Shown piece after piece: positions 48,701 through 57,380 of a stretch of DNA of 64,000 bases. The stretch lies in contig JBFWQO010000011.1 of NCBI GenBank assembly GCA_050249415.1, positions 62,001-126,000 on the forward strand. The letters run 5' to 3'. The stretch is from CADEFQ01 sp050249415 (GTDB taxonomy: Bacteria > Pseudomonadota > Gammaproteobacteria > Steroidobacterales > Steroidobacteraceae). Position numbers and translations under genes: made by a program. Position 1 is the first letter of the stretch; each line of letters starts with the position of its first letter. The notes under the pieces were generated by a model. It was not told the DNA's origin and made no database searches. It was given only the letters and a program-made list of their open reading frames with translations.

Positions 48701-49567
48701 ATGAAGCGAATTTTCCTTTTCCTGGTGACGAACCTGGCCGTCGTGTTCGTGCTGTCGATCGTGGCGCGCGTGCTCGGCATCGACCGGTACATGACCGCGC
48801 AGGGCGGCGACCTCGTCGGTCTGCTCATCTTCGCTGCGCTGTTCGGCTTCGGCGGCGCCATCATTTCGCTGCTGATTTCCAAGTGGATGGCCAAGCGTTC
48901 GATGGGCGTGCGCGTGATCACGCAGCCGGCGAACGCGACCGAGCAGTGGCTCCTCGCCACGGTGCGCGCGCAGGCCGAGCAGGCCGGCATCGGCATGCCC
49001 GAAGTGGGCATCTTCGACTCACCGCAACCGAACGCCTTCGCCACCGGCGCGCGGCGGGACGCCGCGCTCGTGGCCGTGAGCACCGGCCTGCTGCGGTCGA
49101 TGAACCAGAAAGAGGCCGAGGCGGTGCTGGGCCACGAAGTGAGCCACGTCGCCAATGGCGACATGGTCACGCTGACCCTGATCCAGGGCGTCGTGAACAC
49201 CTTCGTGATCTTCCTCGCGCGCGTGATCGGCGGGCTCGTCGACAAGCGCGAGGATGGTCGGGGAATAGGCTATTTCGCCACCGTCATGATTGCGCAGCTC
49301 GTGCTCGGCATCCTCGCGAACATGATCGTGATGTGGTTCTCGCGCCGGCGCGAGTTCCGCGCGGACGCCGGCGGCGCGCACCTCGCGGGCACGACCAGCA
49401 TGATCAGCGCGCTCGAACGCCTGAAGGCGGCGCACCCGCAGCCGCTGCCGTCGCAGATGGCGGCCTTCGGCATCGCGGGCGGCGTGGGCGCGGGCCTGAA
49501 GCGCCTGTTCATGAGCCATCCGCCGCTCGACGAACGCATTGCCGCGCTGCGCAGCGCGCGCCTCTGA
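48701..49567 (+). CDS. htpX: Membrane zinc protease HtpX
   Basis: The 288-residue protein has two N-terminal spans (IFLFLVTNLAVVFVLSIVAR, LLIFAALFGFGGAIISLLIS), the zinc motif HEVSH, two later spans and the third ligand in RREFRADAGGA. It is the heat-shock membrane protease that degrades misfolded inner membrane proteins with FtsH. The desaturase gene begins four nt after its stop. Confidence 0.95.
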   Translation: MKRIFLFLVTNLAVVFVLSIVARVLGIDRYMTAQGGDLVGLLIFAALFGFGGAIISLLISKWMAKRSMGVRVITQPANATEQWLLATVRAQAEQAGIGMPEVGIFDSPQPNAFATGARRDAALVAVSTGLLRSMNQKEAEAVLGHEVSHVANGDMVTLTLIQGVVNTFVIFLARVIGGLVDKREDGRGIGYFATVMIAQLVLGILANMIVMWFSRRREFRADAGGAHLAGTTSMISALERLKAAHPQPLPSQMAAFGIAGGVGAGLKRLFMSHPPLDERIAALRSARL

Positions 49568-49571
49568 TCCG

Positions 49572-50561
49572 ATGAGTGACACTGCGCCCGCGAGCGCACT
49601 CGCCGCGCCGCGCGGCGTGGCGCGCGTATTCCGCGCCCTCGCGCGCTGGTTCGACTCGGGGCATGGCCCGGCGTCGTGCGCCGGCGAGGCGGGCGACGAT
49701 CGCATCGACCTCGCGCGGATCGTGCCGTTCATCGCCCTGCATCTCGCGTGTCTCTTCGCATTCGTCGTCGGCGTGAGCCCGGTTGCGGTGACCGTCGCGG
49801 TGATCGCCTATCTCGTGCGCATGTTCGCGATCACCGGCTTCTACCACCGCTATTTCTCGCACCGTTCGTTCAAGACCTCGCGCGTCGGCCAGTTCGTGTT
49901 CGGTGTGCTCGGCGCGTCCGCCGTGCAACGTGGGCCGCTCTGGTGGGCCGCCCACCACCGGCATCACCACGCGTGGTCCGATCGCAGGGAAGATGCGCAT
50001 TCGCCGATCCAGCACGGCTTCCTGCGCTCCCACATGGGCTGGTTCCTGTCGCAGCGCGGCTTCGTGCCCGACCTCAAGCGCGTGCGCGACCTGCTGCAGT
50101 TCCCCGAGCTGCGCTGGCTCGACCGCTTCGACATCCTCGTGCCGGTACTGCTCGCCGTCGGCATGTTCGCGCTCGGCGCCCTGCTCGAAGACGTCGCGCC
50201 ACATCTCGGCACGAACGGCTGGCAGATGCTCGTCTGGGGGTTTTTCATCTCGACGGTCGCCGGCTACCACGGCACCTATACGATCAATTCGCTGTCACAC
50301 GTGTTCGGACGCCAGCGGTATCGCACCGGCGATTCGAGCCGCAACAACTGGTTGCTCGCGCTCGTCACGCTCGGCGAGGGCTGGCACAACAACCACCACC
50401 ACTACCCGAGCGCCGTGCGCCAGGGCTTCTACTGGTGGGAGCTCGACATCACCTTCTACGTGTTGAAGGTGCTGTCGTGGTTGGGCGTGATCTGGGACCT
50501 GAAGCCGGTGCCGATTTCGGCCCGCGACCACTCGGCCCGGCGCATACGCCGCGGCAGCTAG
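49572..50561 (+). CDS. Acyl-CoA/acyl-lipid delta-9 type fatty acid desaturase
   Basis: The 329-residue membrane protein has the three histidine boxes HRYFSH, HRHHH and HNNHH that hold the diiron site, with spans between them. It resembles the stearoyl-CoA desaturase class and would insert a cis double bond in saturated acyl chains at the inner membrane. It starts four nt after htpX, which suggests membrane homeostasis as shared theme. The ferredoxin genes elsewhere in the window could be donors, but that is a guess. Confidence 0.92.
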   Translation: MSDTAPASALAAPRGVARVFRALARWFDSGHGPASCAGEAGDDRIDLARIVPFIALHLACLFAFVVGVSPVAVTVAVIAYLVRMFAITGFYHRYFSHRSFKTSRVGQFVFGVLGASAVQRGPLWWAAHHRHHHAWSDRREDAHSPIQHGFLRSHMGWFLSQRGFVPDLKRVRDLLQFPELRWLDRFDILVPVLLAVGMFALGALLEDVAPHLGTNGWQMLVWGFFISTVAGYHGTYTINSLSHVFGRQRYRTGDSSRNNWLLALVTLGEGWHNNHHHYPSAVRQGFYWWELDITFYVLKVLSWLGVIWDLKPVPISARDHSARRIRRGS

Positions 50562-50570
50562 CACCGCGCG

Positions 50571-52004
50571 ATGACTGCCGCGGTGACCGACAAGGTGGCG
50601 CTCGCAGGGTTCCGTCGCATCGTCGGGCCCGACGCCGTCCTCACCGCGCCCGATGTCGTGGCGCCCTTCCTCACCGATCACCGCGAGCTGTACCAGGGCG
50701 CCGCGCTCGCGGTGTTGCGGCCCGGCTCGGTCGACGAAGTGTCGCAGCTGCTGGCCTTCTGCAACGGCACGCACATCGGTGTCGTGCCCCAGGGTGGCAA
50801 TACCGGTTACTGCGGCGGCGCCACGCCCGACGAGTCGGGCCAGCAGGTCGTCCTGTCGCTCGCACGCCTCGCGCGGCTGCGCTCGATCGACGCCACCAAC
50901 TACTCCATGGTCGCCGAGGCGGGCTGCATCCTCGCGAACCTGCAGCGTGAGGCCGAGGCCGTCGACCGCTACTTTCCGCTGAGCCTCGGTTCGGAGGGCA
51001 GCTGCCAGATCGGCGGCAACCTCGGGACCAACGCCGGCGGGCTCAATGTCGTGCGTTACGGGATGACCCGCGATCTCGTGCTCGGGCTCGAGGTGGTCCT
51101 GGCCGACGGCCGCGTACTGTCGTCGCTCGGCGAACTGCGCAAGGACAACACCGGCTATGACCTGAAGGCGCTCTTCGTCGGCGCCGAGGGCACGCTCGGC
51201 GTCATCACCGCGGCGAGCCTCAAGCTCTTTCCGAAGCCGCGCGCGATCGCCACCGCCTTCGTCGCGGTGCGTAGCGTCGCCGCCGCGGTCGACCTGCTGA
51301 ACCTGCTGCGCGAGGCGAGCGGCGATCGCGTGAGCTCGTTCGAGCTGATCCCCCACGTGGCGATCGACCTCACGACCCGGCACATATCCGGTGTCTCGCA
51401 GCCACTCGCGGGCGAGTACCCCTGGTGCGTACTGTGCGAACTGCGCTCCGCGCGCGCCGCCGACGATCTCGACGCGATGCTCGAGGACGCGCTGCGGGAA
51501 GCGATGGACGGCGGGCTCCTCGACGATGCCGCGCTCGCGCAGAATGAGCGCCAGCGCGCCGCATTCTGGCGCCTGCGCGAGTCGATACCGGAAGCGCAGC
51601 GGCGCGAGGGGGCGAGCCTCAAGCACGACATCGCGTTGCCGATCGGCGCGCTCGCACGGTTCGTCGACGAGGCCTCGGGGTGGATCACGGCCCACCTGCC
51701 CGAGGCCGTGCTGGTCGCATATGGCCACGTCGGCGACGGCAACCTGCATTTCAATGTCAACGCGCGCGCCGGCACCGACCCGCTGCACCTCGTCGCGCGT
51801 GCCGATGAGGTACAGCGCGTGGTCCACGACCTGGTCGCGTCGTACGGCGGCAGCATCAGCGCCGAGCACGGCATCGGCAGACTCAAGGTCGACGAGCTCG
51901 CGCGCTATGCGTCGCCGGTCAAGCTCGAACTGATGCGCGCGATCAAGCGCGCGCTCGACCCGAACGGCATCCTGAATCCCGGCAAGGTACTGCACGGCCC
52001 ATGA
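50571..52004 (+). CDS. FAD-binding D-2-hydroxyacid dehydrogenase (D2HGDH/GlcD-like)
   Basis: The 477-residue protein has the PCMH FAD-binding domain (VVPQGGNTGYCGGATPD, GSCQIGGNLGTNAGGLNVVR) and the C-terminal oxidase domain with YGHVGDGNLHFNV metal-site histidines and EHGIGRLK. This is the D-2-hydroxyglutarate/D-lactate dehydrogenase class. D-2-hydroxyglutarate produced by SerA side activity is a likely substrate. The next gene starts at an ATGA overlap. Confidence 0.88.
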   Translation: MTAAVTDKVALAGFRRIVGPDAVLTAPDVVAPFLTDHRELYQGAALAVLRPGSVDEVSQLLAFCNGTHIGVVPQGGNTGYCGGATPDESGQQVVLSLARLARLRSIDATNYSMVAEAGCILANLQREAEAVDRYFPLSLGSEGSCQIGGNLGTNAGGLNVVRYGMTRDLVLGLEVVLADGRVLSSLGELRKDNTGYDLKALFVGAEGTLGVITAASLKLFPKPRAIATAFVAVRSVAAAVDLLNLLREASGDRVSSFELIPHVAIDLTTRHISGVSQPLAGEYPWCVLCELRSARAADDLDAMLEDALREAMDGGLLDDAALAQNERQRAAFWRLRESIPEAQRREGASLKHDIALPIGALARFVDEASGWITAHLPEAVLVAYGHVGDGNLHFNVNARAGTDPLHLVARADEVQRVVHDLVASYGGSISAEHGIGRLKVDELARYASPVKLELMRAIKRALDPNGILNPGKVLHGP

Positions 52005-52945
52005 GCGCATGGGGAAGACGCACCCGGCCCGGCATCGCACTGTCGCTGCAGGTCATCCTCGTCGCGCTGGCAGGGTGCAGCCGCCACGCCGGGGCACCGG
52101 TGAATGCCCCGGCGCCGGCAGCGTCGCCTGCGGCCCCCGTGGCCGAAGGCGCGCCGCGCATCGCCTTCGCACCGGACGGCGTGCACATCGACTTCCGCGT
52201 CTATGGCCACGGCCGGCCGGTCATCGTGTTGATCCATGGCTGGTCCTGCGACGCGAACTACTGGCGGGCGCAGATCGAGGACCTGAAGGCCGACTACACC
52301 GTCGTCGCCGTCAACCTCGCAGGCCATGGCGCCTCGGGCCGCAACCGCACGCACTGGACGATTCCGGCGTTCGGCGCCGACGTCGCGGCGGTACTCACCG
52401 CGTTGCCCGCAGGCAAGGTCGTGCTCGTCGGCCACTCGATGGGCGGCCCGGTGGCGCTCGAGGCGGCACGACTGATCCCGGACCGGCTGCTCGGGATCAT
52501 CGGCGTCGACACGTTCGACTCGCTCGGCGCCGCGCCGCAGCCGAACCCGATGGTCGATGCGCTGGTCGAACGCCTGCAGGTCGATTACATCGGTGCCACG
52601 CGCGAATTCGTCACGACCGCCCTCTTTCCGGCGAGCGCCGACCCCGCGCTCGTGCGGCGCGTCGCGGATGACATGGCGCTCGCGCCGCCGGAGATCGCCG
52701 TGCCTTCCCTGGCTGCACTCTCGCAGTACGACACGCGACCGGCCCTCGCGGCGATACGCGCGCCGATCGTCGACATCCGTTCCGACATGTGGCCGATCGA
52801 CCTCGCAGCCATCCGCCGCGCGGTGCCGGCGTTCCGCGTGGATACCATGGCAGGACGCGGCCACTTCCCGATGTTGGACGACCCCGCCGGCTTCAACGTG
52901 CTGCTGCGCCGGGAGATTGCGGCACTCGCCACAGGCGGCGCATGA
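52001..52945 (+). CDS. Alpha/beta hydrolase lipoprotein
   Basis: The 314-residue product has a lipoprotein signal (LQVILVALAGCSRH, lipobox LAGC), a Pro/Ala linker and an alpha/beta hydrolase fold: LIHGWSCDANYW, nucleophile elbow GHSMGG and the His in GRGHFPML. It should be a periplasmic esterase or related hydrolase of unknown substrate. It overlaps the dehydrogenase gene by ATGA and the DUF4112 gene likewise. Confidence 0.85.
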   Translation: MSAWGRRTRPGIALSLQVILVALAGCSRHAGAPVNAPAPAASPAAPVAEGAPRIAFAPDGVHIDFRVYGHGRPVIVLIHGWSCDANYWRAQIEDLKADYTVVAVNLAGHGASGRNRTHWTIPAFGADVAAVLTALPAGKVVLVGHSMGGPVALEAARLIPDRLLGIIGVDTFDSLGAAPQPNPMVDALVERLQVDYIGATREFVTTALFPASADPALVRRVADDMALAPPEIAVPSLAALSQYDTRPALAAIRAPIVDIRSDMWPIDLAAIRRAVPAFRVDTMAGRGHFPMLDDPAGFNVLLRREIAALATGGA

Positions 52946-53403
52946 CGGGGGCGGCGCATTACGCACGCTATACGCGGCTCGCCGCGCTGCTCGACAGCGC
53001 GTTTCGCGTACCGGGAACGCGCCTGCGGTTCGGCTTCGACGCGCTGGTCGGGCTCGTGCCCGGTGTCGGCGACTTCGTCGGGGCCGTTTTCGGCGCCTAT
53101 GGAGTGCTCGCCGCGCGGCAATTGGGCGCCCCGGTCGTGCTGCAGGCGAGGATGCTCGGCAATGTCCTGCTCGACGCGACGGTCGGCGCGATTCCGCTCG
53201 CGGGCGACCTGTTCGATTTCGCGTTCAAGCCGCACCTGCGCAACCTCGCGCTGCTCGAACGCTGGCGGCGCGACCCGGCCCGCACCGAGCGGGATTCACG
53301 CGTGATGCTTGTGGTCGTGCCCGTCGCGATCCTCGCGGTCGCGATCGTGTCGCTCGCGCTCGCAGTCGGTGGCCTGATCATCTTCGTGCGGGCGCTCGCC
53401 TGA
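52942..53403 (+). CDS. DUF4112 family membrane protein
   Basis: The 153-residue protein matches DUF4112: RLAALLDSAFRVPGTRLRFG, DALVGLVPGVGDF, VGAIPLAGDLFDFAFKPHLRN, followed by a C-terminal span (VVVPVAILAVAIVSLALAVG). Function unknown. Translation is coupled to the hydrolase gene by ATGA. Confidence 0.88.
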   Translation: MTGAAHYARYTRLAALLDSAFRVPGTRLRFGFDALVGLVPGVGDFVGAVFGAYGVLAARQLGAPVVLQARMLGNVLLDATVGAIPLAGDLFDFAFKPHLRNLALLERWRRDPARTERDSRVMLVVVPVAILAVAIVSLALAVGGLIIFVRALA

Positions 53404-53417
53404 CGGGCGGCGGGCGC

Positions 53418-53822
53418 CTATTTCTTCTTCGGGGCCGTCTCGGCCGCGAGCCACGCGATCACGGCCGCGCGATCTTCCGCCTTGGGCATGCCCGCAAACG
53501 CCATCGTGTTGCCGGGCACCAGCGTCGAGGGCCGCGCGAGCCACTGATCGAGCGTGGCCGCATTCCAGGTGAGATTCGATTTCTCGAGCGCGGGCGAATA
53601 CCTGAATCCCGGTTCCACCGCGGCCTTGCGTCCCATGATTCCCGCGAGGTTCGGGCCGAGGAGCGAAGGCGCGCCCGGCTTCACCTGGTGGCAGGCCTGG
53701 CATTGTGTAAAGAGCAGCTTGCCGCGCTTGAGCTGCGCTTCGGTCGGCGCCGCGCCCGCGGCGAGGGACTGGCTCGCAAGGGCGATCGACAGGGTGGCCA
53801 TGGACAACAGCGCTCGCGGCAT
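53418..53822 (-). CDS. Class I cytochrome c (c2 type)
   Basis: The 134-residue protein has a signal peptide (ALLSMATLSIALASQSLAAGA), heme motif CQACH at residues 41-45, GPNLAGIMGRKAA and the axial Met in NTMAFAGMPKAED. It is a periplasmic electron carrier like mitochondrial cytochrome c. The exported Mo enzymes of this window (sulfite dehydrogenase, IorAB) are possible donors. It faces DUF4112 with 14 nt between the stops. Confidence 0.92.
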   Translation of the reverse strand: MPRALLSMATLSIALASQSLAAGAAPTEAQLKRGKLLFTQCQACHQVKPGAPSLLGPNLAGIMGRKAAVEPGFRYSPALEKSNLTWNAATLDQWLARPSTLVPGNTMAFAGMPKAEDRAAVIAWLAAETAPKKK

Positions 53823-53919
53823 CTCGGGACCTCGGGGCTCTCGGAGCGCGCATTCTACCGGCCGGGGCTGAACGGCACCTTAAGGGTAATTACGCAGCGG
53901 CAGGCTGCGGCGGCCGGCA

Positions 53920-54897
53920 TCAACTCTCGCGCACCGGCCGATCCGGCACCACCGCCGCGCAGCGCACCGCGATCCAGCCGAGGTCGAGCGTGATCGCATC
54001 GCGACCGATCGGGGTCCACGCGGTCGCGAGCGGGTCGTTCACGCCGGCCTCGTCGAGGACCAGGATCAGCGCATCGCGGCCCGCCGCGAATGGCCAGTCC
54101 TCGGCGTGCAGCTCGATCCCGAGCTTGCGGCCGTCCGGTGTCACGAAACCCGCGCGCCCTCCCTGGTCGTGCACGTCGACCGAGGCGAGGTGGCGCAGGT
54201 CGGCGCGGCGACCGCTCGGCGACCAGCGCACGCGGCACGAAAAGAGGCGTGCCGCGTACAACTGGAACCACGTGTAGCCCGCGATCTCGTCTTCGAGTGC
54301 GTTGTCCGCGACGCGGAAATGGCGCTTGCGATACCAGTACAGGTCCTGGCCGACGAGCAGGCGGTAGTCCACGTAGCGCGCCTCGTTCGGAGCGTCGTCG
54401 CGACACGCGTTGCCTTCGGTGCCGCCGATGAACTGCGTGACCTCGCGCCGCAGGACGAGATCGCAGCCGGGATCCGCTTCGAGATCGTCGACCGTGAGGC
54501 TCGCGATCAGCTGCGGCGAGCGGTGCAGGTGGCGAAAACGCGCGGGATTGCGCAGCGTGTACTGGCGCACGCGCACGCCGCCGTTCGCCTGCCCGAGCCG
54601 CAGCAGCACCTGGCGCCGCAGGTTCTCGGGATCGTCGTGCAGGAATTCCTCGGAATAGAGCACGTATCGGCCGAGCCACGGCAGTGCGATGCGCGAGACG
54701 ATCGTGCGCACCCGCAGCTCGGAACCTTCGGCGCGGCCGGTCACGCCATGGCTCGAGAACACCAGTTGTTCGGACGTGTCGTAGATGCCCGGCCACCACG
54801 CGGCGAGTGTCGCGACATCGTCGGCGGGCGCGGCGCCTGCCGTCCCGAGCGCGCCGGCCGCAACGGCTGCGACGGCGAGGGCGCGCGCCGCATTCAT
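53920..54897 (-). CDS. Exported CpcT/CpeT-like protein
   Basis: The 325-residue protein has a signal peptide (LAVAAVAAGALGTAGAAPAD). The mature part matches the CpcT/CpeT calycin-like fold: LAAWWPGIYDTSEQL, YVLYSEEFLHDDPENLRRQV, VRVRQYTLRNPARF, CDLVLRREVTQFIGGTEGNA. Cyanobacterial CpcT attaches bilins to phycobiliproteins, but exported members in other bacteria have unknown ligands. The start overlaps the tesB stop (ATGA). Confidence 0.75.
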   Translation of the reverse strand: MNAARALAVAAVAAGALGTAGAAPADDVATLAAWWPGIYDTSEQLVFSSHGVTGRAEGSELRVRTIVSRIALPWLGRYVLYSEEFLHDDPENLRRQVLLRLGQANGGVRVRQYTLRNPARFRHLHRSPQLIASLTVDDLEADPGCDLVLRREVTQFIGGTEGNACRDDAPNEARYVDYRLLVGQDLYWYRKRHFRVADNALEDEIAGYTWFQLYAARLFSCRVRWSPSGRRADLRHLASVDVHDQGGRAGFVTPDGRKLGIELHAEDWPFAAGRDALILVLDEAGVNDPLATAWTPIGRDAITLDLGWIAVRCAAVVPDRPVRES

Positions 54898-55760
54898 GCC
54901 GGTGGCTTGACGACCCGTATCAGACCTTCCTGTGCGGTGCTCGCGACGAGGCGGCCGTCCCGCGCGTGCAGCATGCCGCGTGCGAAGCCGCGTGCGCCCG
55001 AGGCGCTCGGGCTGTCCATCGTGCAGAGGAGCCAGTCGTCGAGGCGCGCCGGGCGGTGGAACCACATCGCGTGATCGATGCTCGCGAGGATGAGGTTGCC
55101 CGCGTGCCAGGATGCGCCGTGGGGGCGCAGCGACGTGTCGAGCAGGTTGTAGTCCGACACGTAGGCGAGAAGGCACCGGTGCAGCCGCTCGTCGTCGGGC
55201 AGGGGCCCGACGGCACGCAGCCACACGTGCTGGCGCGGCGGCAATCTGTGCGGGTTCAGGTAATCGGTCGGCTCCACCGACCGGAACTCGAAAGGCCGCT
55301 TCTGCGCGTAGAGGCGCTGCAGCTTCTCCGGCAGCTTCTCGAGCACTTCGAGCGGCGGCTCGTCGCTCTCCGGCAGCGCTTCCGGCGGCGGCACGTCGGG
55401 CATCGGCATCTGGTGGTCGAGGCCGGTCTCGCGGACCTGGAACGAGGCGGACATGTTGAAGATCTGCTCGCCGTGCTGGATCGCGACGACGCGCCGCGCG
55501 GAGAAGCTGTGACCGTCACGCGCGCGATCGACGTGGTACACGATCGGCGCCTTGAAGTCCCCGCGGCGCAGGAAATAGGCGTGCAGCGAATGCACGTCGT
55601 GCGACTCGACCGTCGCATAGGCCGCCATCAGCGCCTGCCCGAGCACCTGGCCGCCGAATACCTGCGGCGAGCCGATGTCCCGGCTCTGGCCGCGACAGAG
55701 GTTCACCTCGAGGCGCTCGAGATCGAACTGGCGCAGCAGGTCCGCGAGACGGGTATCCAT
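54894..55760 (-). CDS. tesB: Acyl-CoA thioesterase II
   Basis: The 288-residue product is a double hotdog protein: DIGSPQVFGGQVLGQALMAA, SLHAYFLRRGDFKAPIVYHV, and the second hotdog with CLLAYVSDYNLLDTSLRPHG and SIDHAMWFHR, carrying the Asp-Thr/Ser-Gln catalytic set. It hydrolyses medium to long acyl-CoA. It starts five nt after the ferredoxin reductase stop. Confidence 0.95.
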   Translation of the reverse strand: MDTRLADLLRQFDLERLEVNLCRGQSRDIGSPQVFGGQVLGQALMAAYATVESHDVHSLHAYFLRRGDFKAPIVYHVDRARDGHSFSARRVVAIQHGEQIFNMSASFQVRETGLDHQMPMPDVPPPEALPESDEPPLEVLEKLPEKLQRLYAQKRPFEFRSVEPTDYLNPHRLPPRQHVWLRAVGPLPDDERLHRCLLAYVSDYNLLDTSLRPHGASWHAGNLILASIDHAMWFHRPARLDDWLLCTMDSPSASGARGFARGMLHARDGRLVASTAQEGLIRVVKPPA

Positions 55761-55765
55761 CCCGG

Positions 55766-56809
55766 TCACGTCCCGCTCACGCCGAGACGCTTGTGCATCA
55801 CGGGGCTCGTCGTCGTGTATTGCAGGAACTGCTTCTTCTGCGGAAACAGGTGGTGCTGGATCGCGAACGCCGCGAGTGCGGCCTCGTGGAAACCCGACAG
55901 GATCAGCTTCTTCTTGCCCGGATAGGTGTTGATGTCGCCGATGGCGAAGATACCCGGCACCGAGGTCTGGAATTTCTCGGTGTCGACACGGAGCGCCTTC
56001 CTGTCGAGCTCGAGGCCCCACTCCGCGATCGGCCCGAGCTTCGGATGCAATCCGAAGAAGGCGAACACGTGGTCGGCCTCGAGCGCGTGCACCGTGCCAT
56101 CCGCTGCCTTCACCTCTACACCGCGCAGCCCGGCCGCATCGCCCGTGCCCTCTATCGTGAGCGCGTGTGCCAGGCCCGTAATATGCCGCACCCCGCCTGC
56201 GGCTTCGAGTTCGCGCATGCGCGCCACCGAGGCCGGCGCCGCGCGGAACTCCGTGCGCCGGTGCACGTGCGTCACGGGCGTGCCCTTGCCCGCGAATTCA
56301 TTGACCCAGTCGAGCGCGGAATCGCCCCCGCCGAAGATCACGAGGCGCCGGCCGAGAAAATCCGTCGCATTCTTCACGCGATAGTGGATGTGCCGGCCCT
56401 CGAAGGCTTCCGCGCCGTCGACACCGAGACGCCGCGGCTGGAACGAGCCGACGCCCGCGGCGATCACCACGGCGCCGGCATCGAACGTGGTGCCGGCACT
56501 GTTGGCCACGTGGAAGCGGCCGGAATCGAGCACGCGAAGTTCCGTGACTTCGGCGCCGAGGTGGAACTGCGGGTTGAACGGATGCGCCTGCTGCATCAGG
56601 CGATCGACCAGTTCCTGCGCGCCGCAGACGGGCAGCGCGGGAATGTCGTAGATCGGCTTGTCCGGATACAACTCGGTGCACTGGCCGCCGGGCGCGCCCA
56701 GCGAGTCGAGCACATGCGCGGAAATGCCGAGCAGCCCGAGTTCGAAGACCTGGAACAGCCCGCAAGGACCGGCGCCGATGATGACGACTTCCGCTGTGAT
56801 CGCGTTCAA
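55766..56809 (-). CDS. Ferredoxin-NADP reductase (thioredoxin-reductase-like type)
   Basis: The 347-residue flavoprotein has the FAD motif VVIIGAGPCGLFQVFELG, APGGQCTELYPDKPIYDIPA, the NADPH motif VIFGGGDSALDW and the second FAD motif FAIGDINTYPGKKKLIL. There is no CxxC disulfide, so it is the YumC-like ferredoxin/flavodoxin reductase rather than thioredoxin reductase. The start is TTG eight nt after GGAGGGAG. TAGAAT about 30 nt upstream is a likely -10. The ferredoxin near 1500 is a possible partner. Confidence 0.9.
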   Translation of the reverse strand: MNAITAEVVIIGAGPCGLFQVFELGLLGISAHVLDSLGAPGGQCTELYPDKPIYDIPALPVCGAQELVDRLMQQAHPFNPQFHLGAEVTELRVLDSGRFHVANSAGTTFDAGAVVIAAGVGSFQPRRLGVDGAEAFEGRHIHYRVKNATDFLGRRLVIFGGGDSALDWVNEFAGKGTPVTHVHRRTEFRAAPASVARMRELEAAGGVRHITGLAHALTIEGTGDAAGLRGVEVKAADGTVHALEADHVFAFFGLHPKLGPIAEWGLELDRKALRVDTEKFQTSVPGIFAIGDINTYPGKKKLILSGFHEAALAAFAIQHHLFPQKKQFLQYTTTSPVMHKRLGVSGT

Positions 56810-56915
56810 ATGTGACTCCCTCCGGACCGGCGGAAATTCTATCAGCCCGTTGGCCCCGGGCCATCGAGGGGGGCTATATTAGGCGCTGCCCGGCGGCCGC
56901 TCGCGGAGACAACGC

Positions 56916-57380
56916 ATGCTCACGATCAACGTCAACGGCACCGATCGCACGGTGGACACCGAGGCGGACACGCCCCTGCTCTGGGTCCTGCGCGACATCA
57001 TAGGGCTGACCGGCACGAAGTACGGCTGCGGCGCGGCCCTGTGCGGCGCCTGCACGGTCCACCTCGACGGCCAGCCGGTCCGGGCCTGCGTCACCCCGGT
57101 GAGCGCGGTGGGTACGGCGAAGGTCGTCACGATCGAGGGCCTCTCGAGCGACCGCAGCCACCCCGTGCAGCGGGCCTGGATCGAGCTCGACGTCCCGCAG
57201 TGCGGATACTGCCAATCGGGACAGATCATGTCGGCGACCGCGCTGCTCGCGCAGACGCCGAAGCCGACCGATGCCGACATCGACGCGGCGATGGCCGGCA
57301 ACCTCTGCCGCTGCGGCACCTACCAGCGCATTCGCGCGGCCATCCACCGCGCAGCCGAGATCATGGGAGCGCAGTCGTGA
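56916..57380 (+). CDS. iorA: Isoquinoline 1-oxidoreductase-like 2x[2Fe-2S] subunit
   Basis: The 154-residue protein has a plant-type cluster (YGCGAALCGACTVHLDG) and the second cluster of the xanthine oxidase family (VPQCGYCQSGQIM, NLCRCGTYQRI). It is the small subunit of a molybdenum hydroxylase and passes electrons from the Mo site. It has no signal peptide and probably travels with the TAT-exported large subunit. The large subunit gene overlaps its stop (GTGA). A TATATT (56874-56879) is a plausible -10. Confidence 0.92.
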   Translation: MLTINVNGTDRTVDTEADTPLLWVLRDIIGLTGTKYGCGAALCGACTVHLDGQPVRACVTPVSAVGTAKVVTIEGLSSDRSHPVQRAWIELDVPQCGYCQSGQIMSATALLAQTPKPTDADIDAAMAGNLCRCGTYQRIRAAIHRAAEIMGAQS

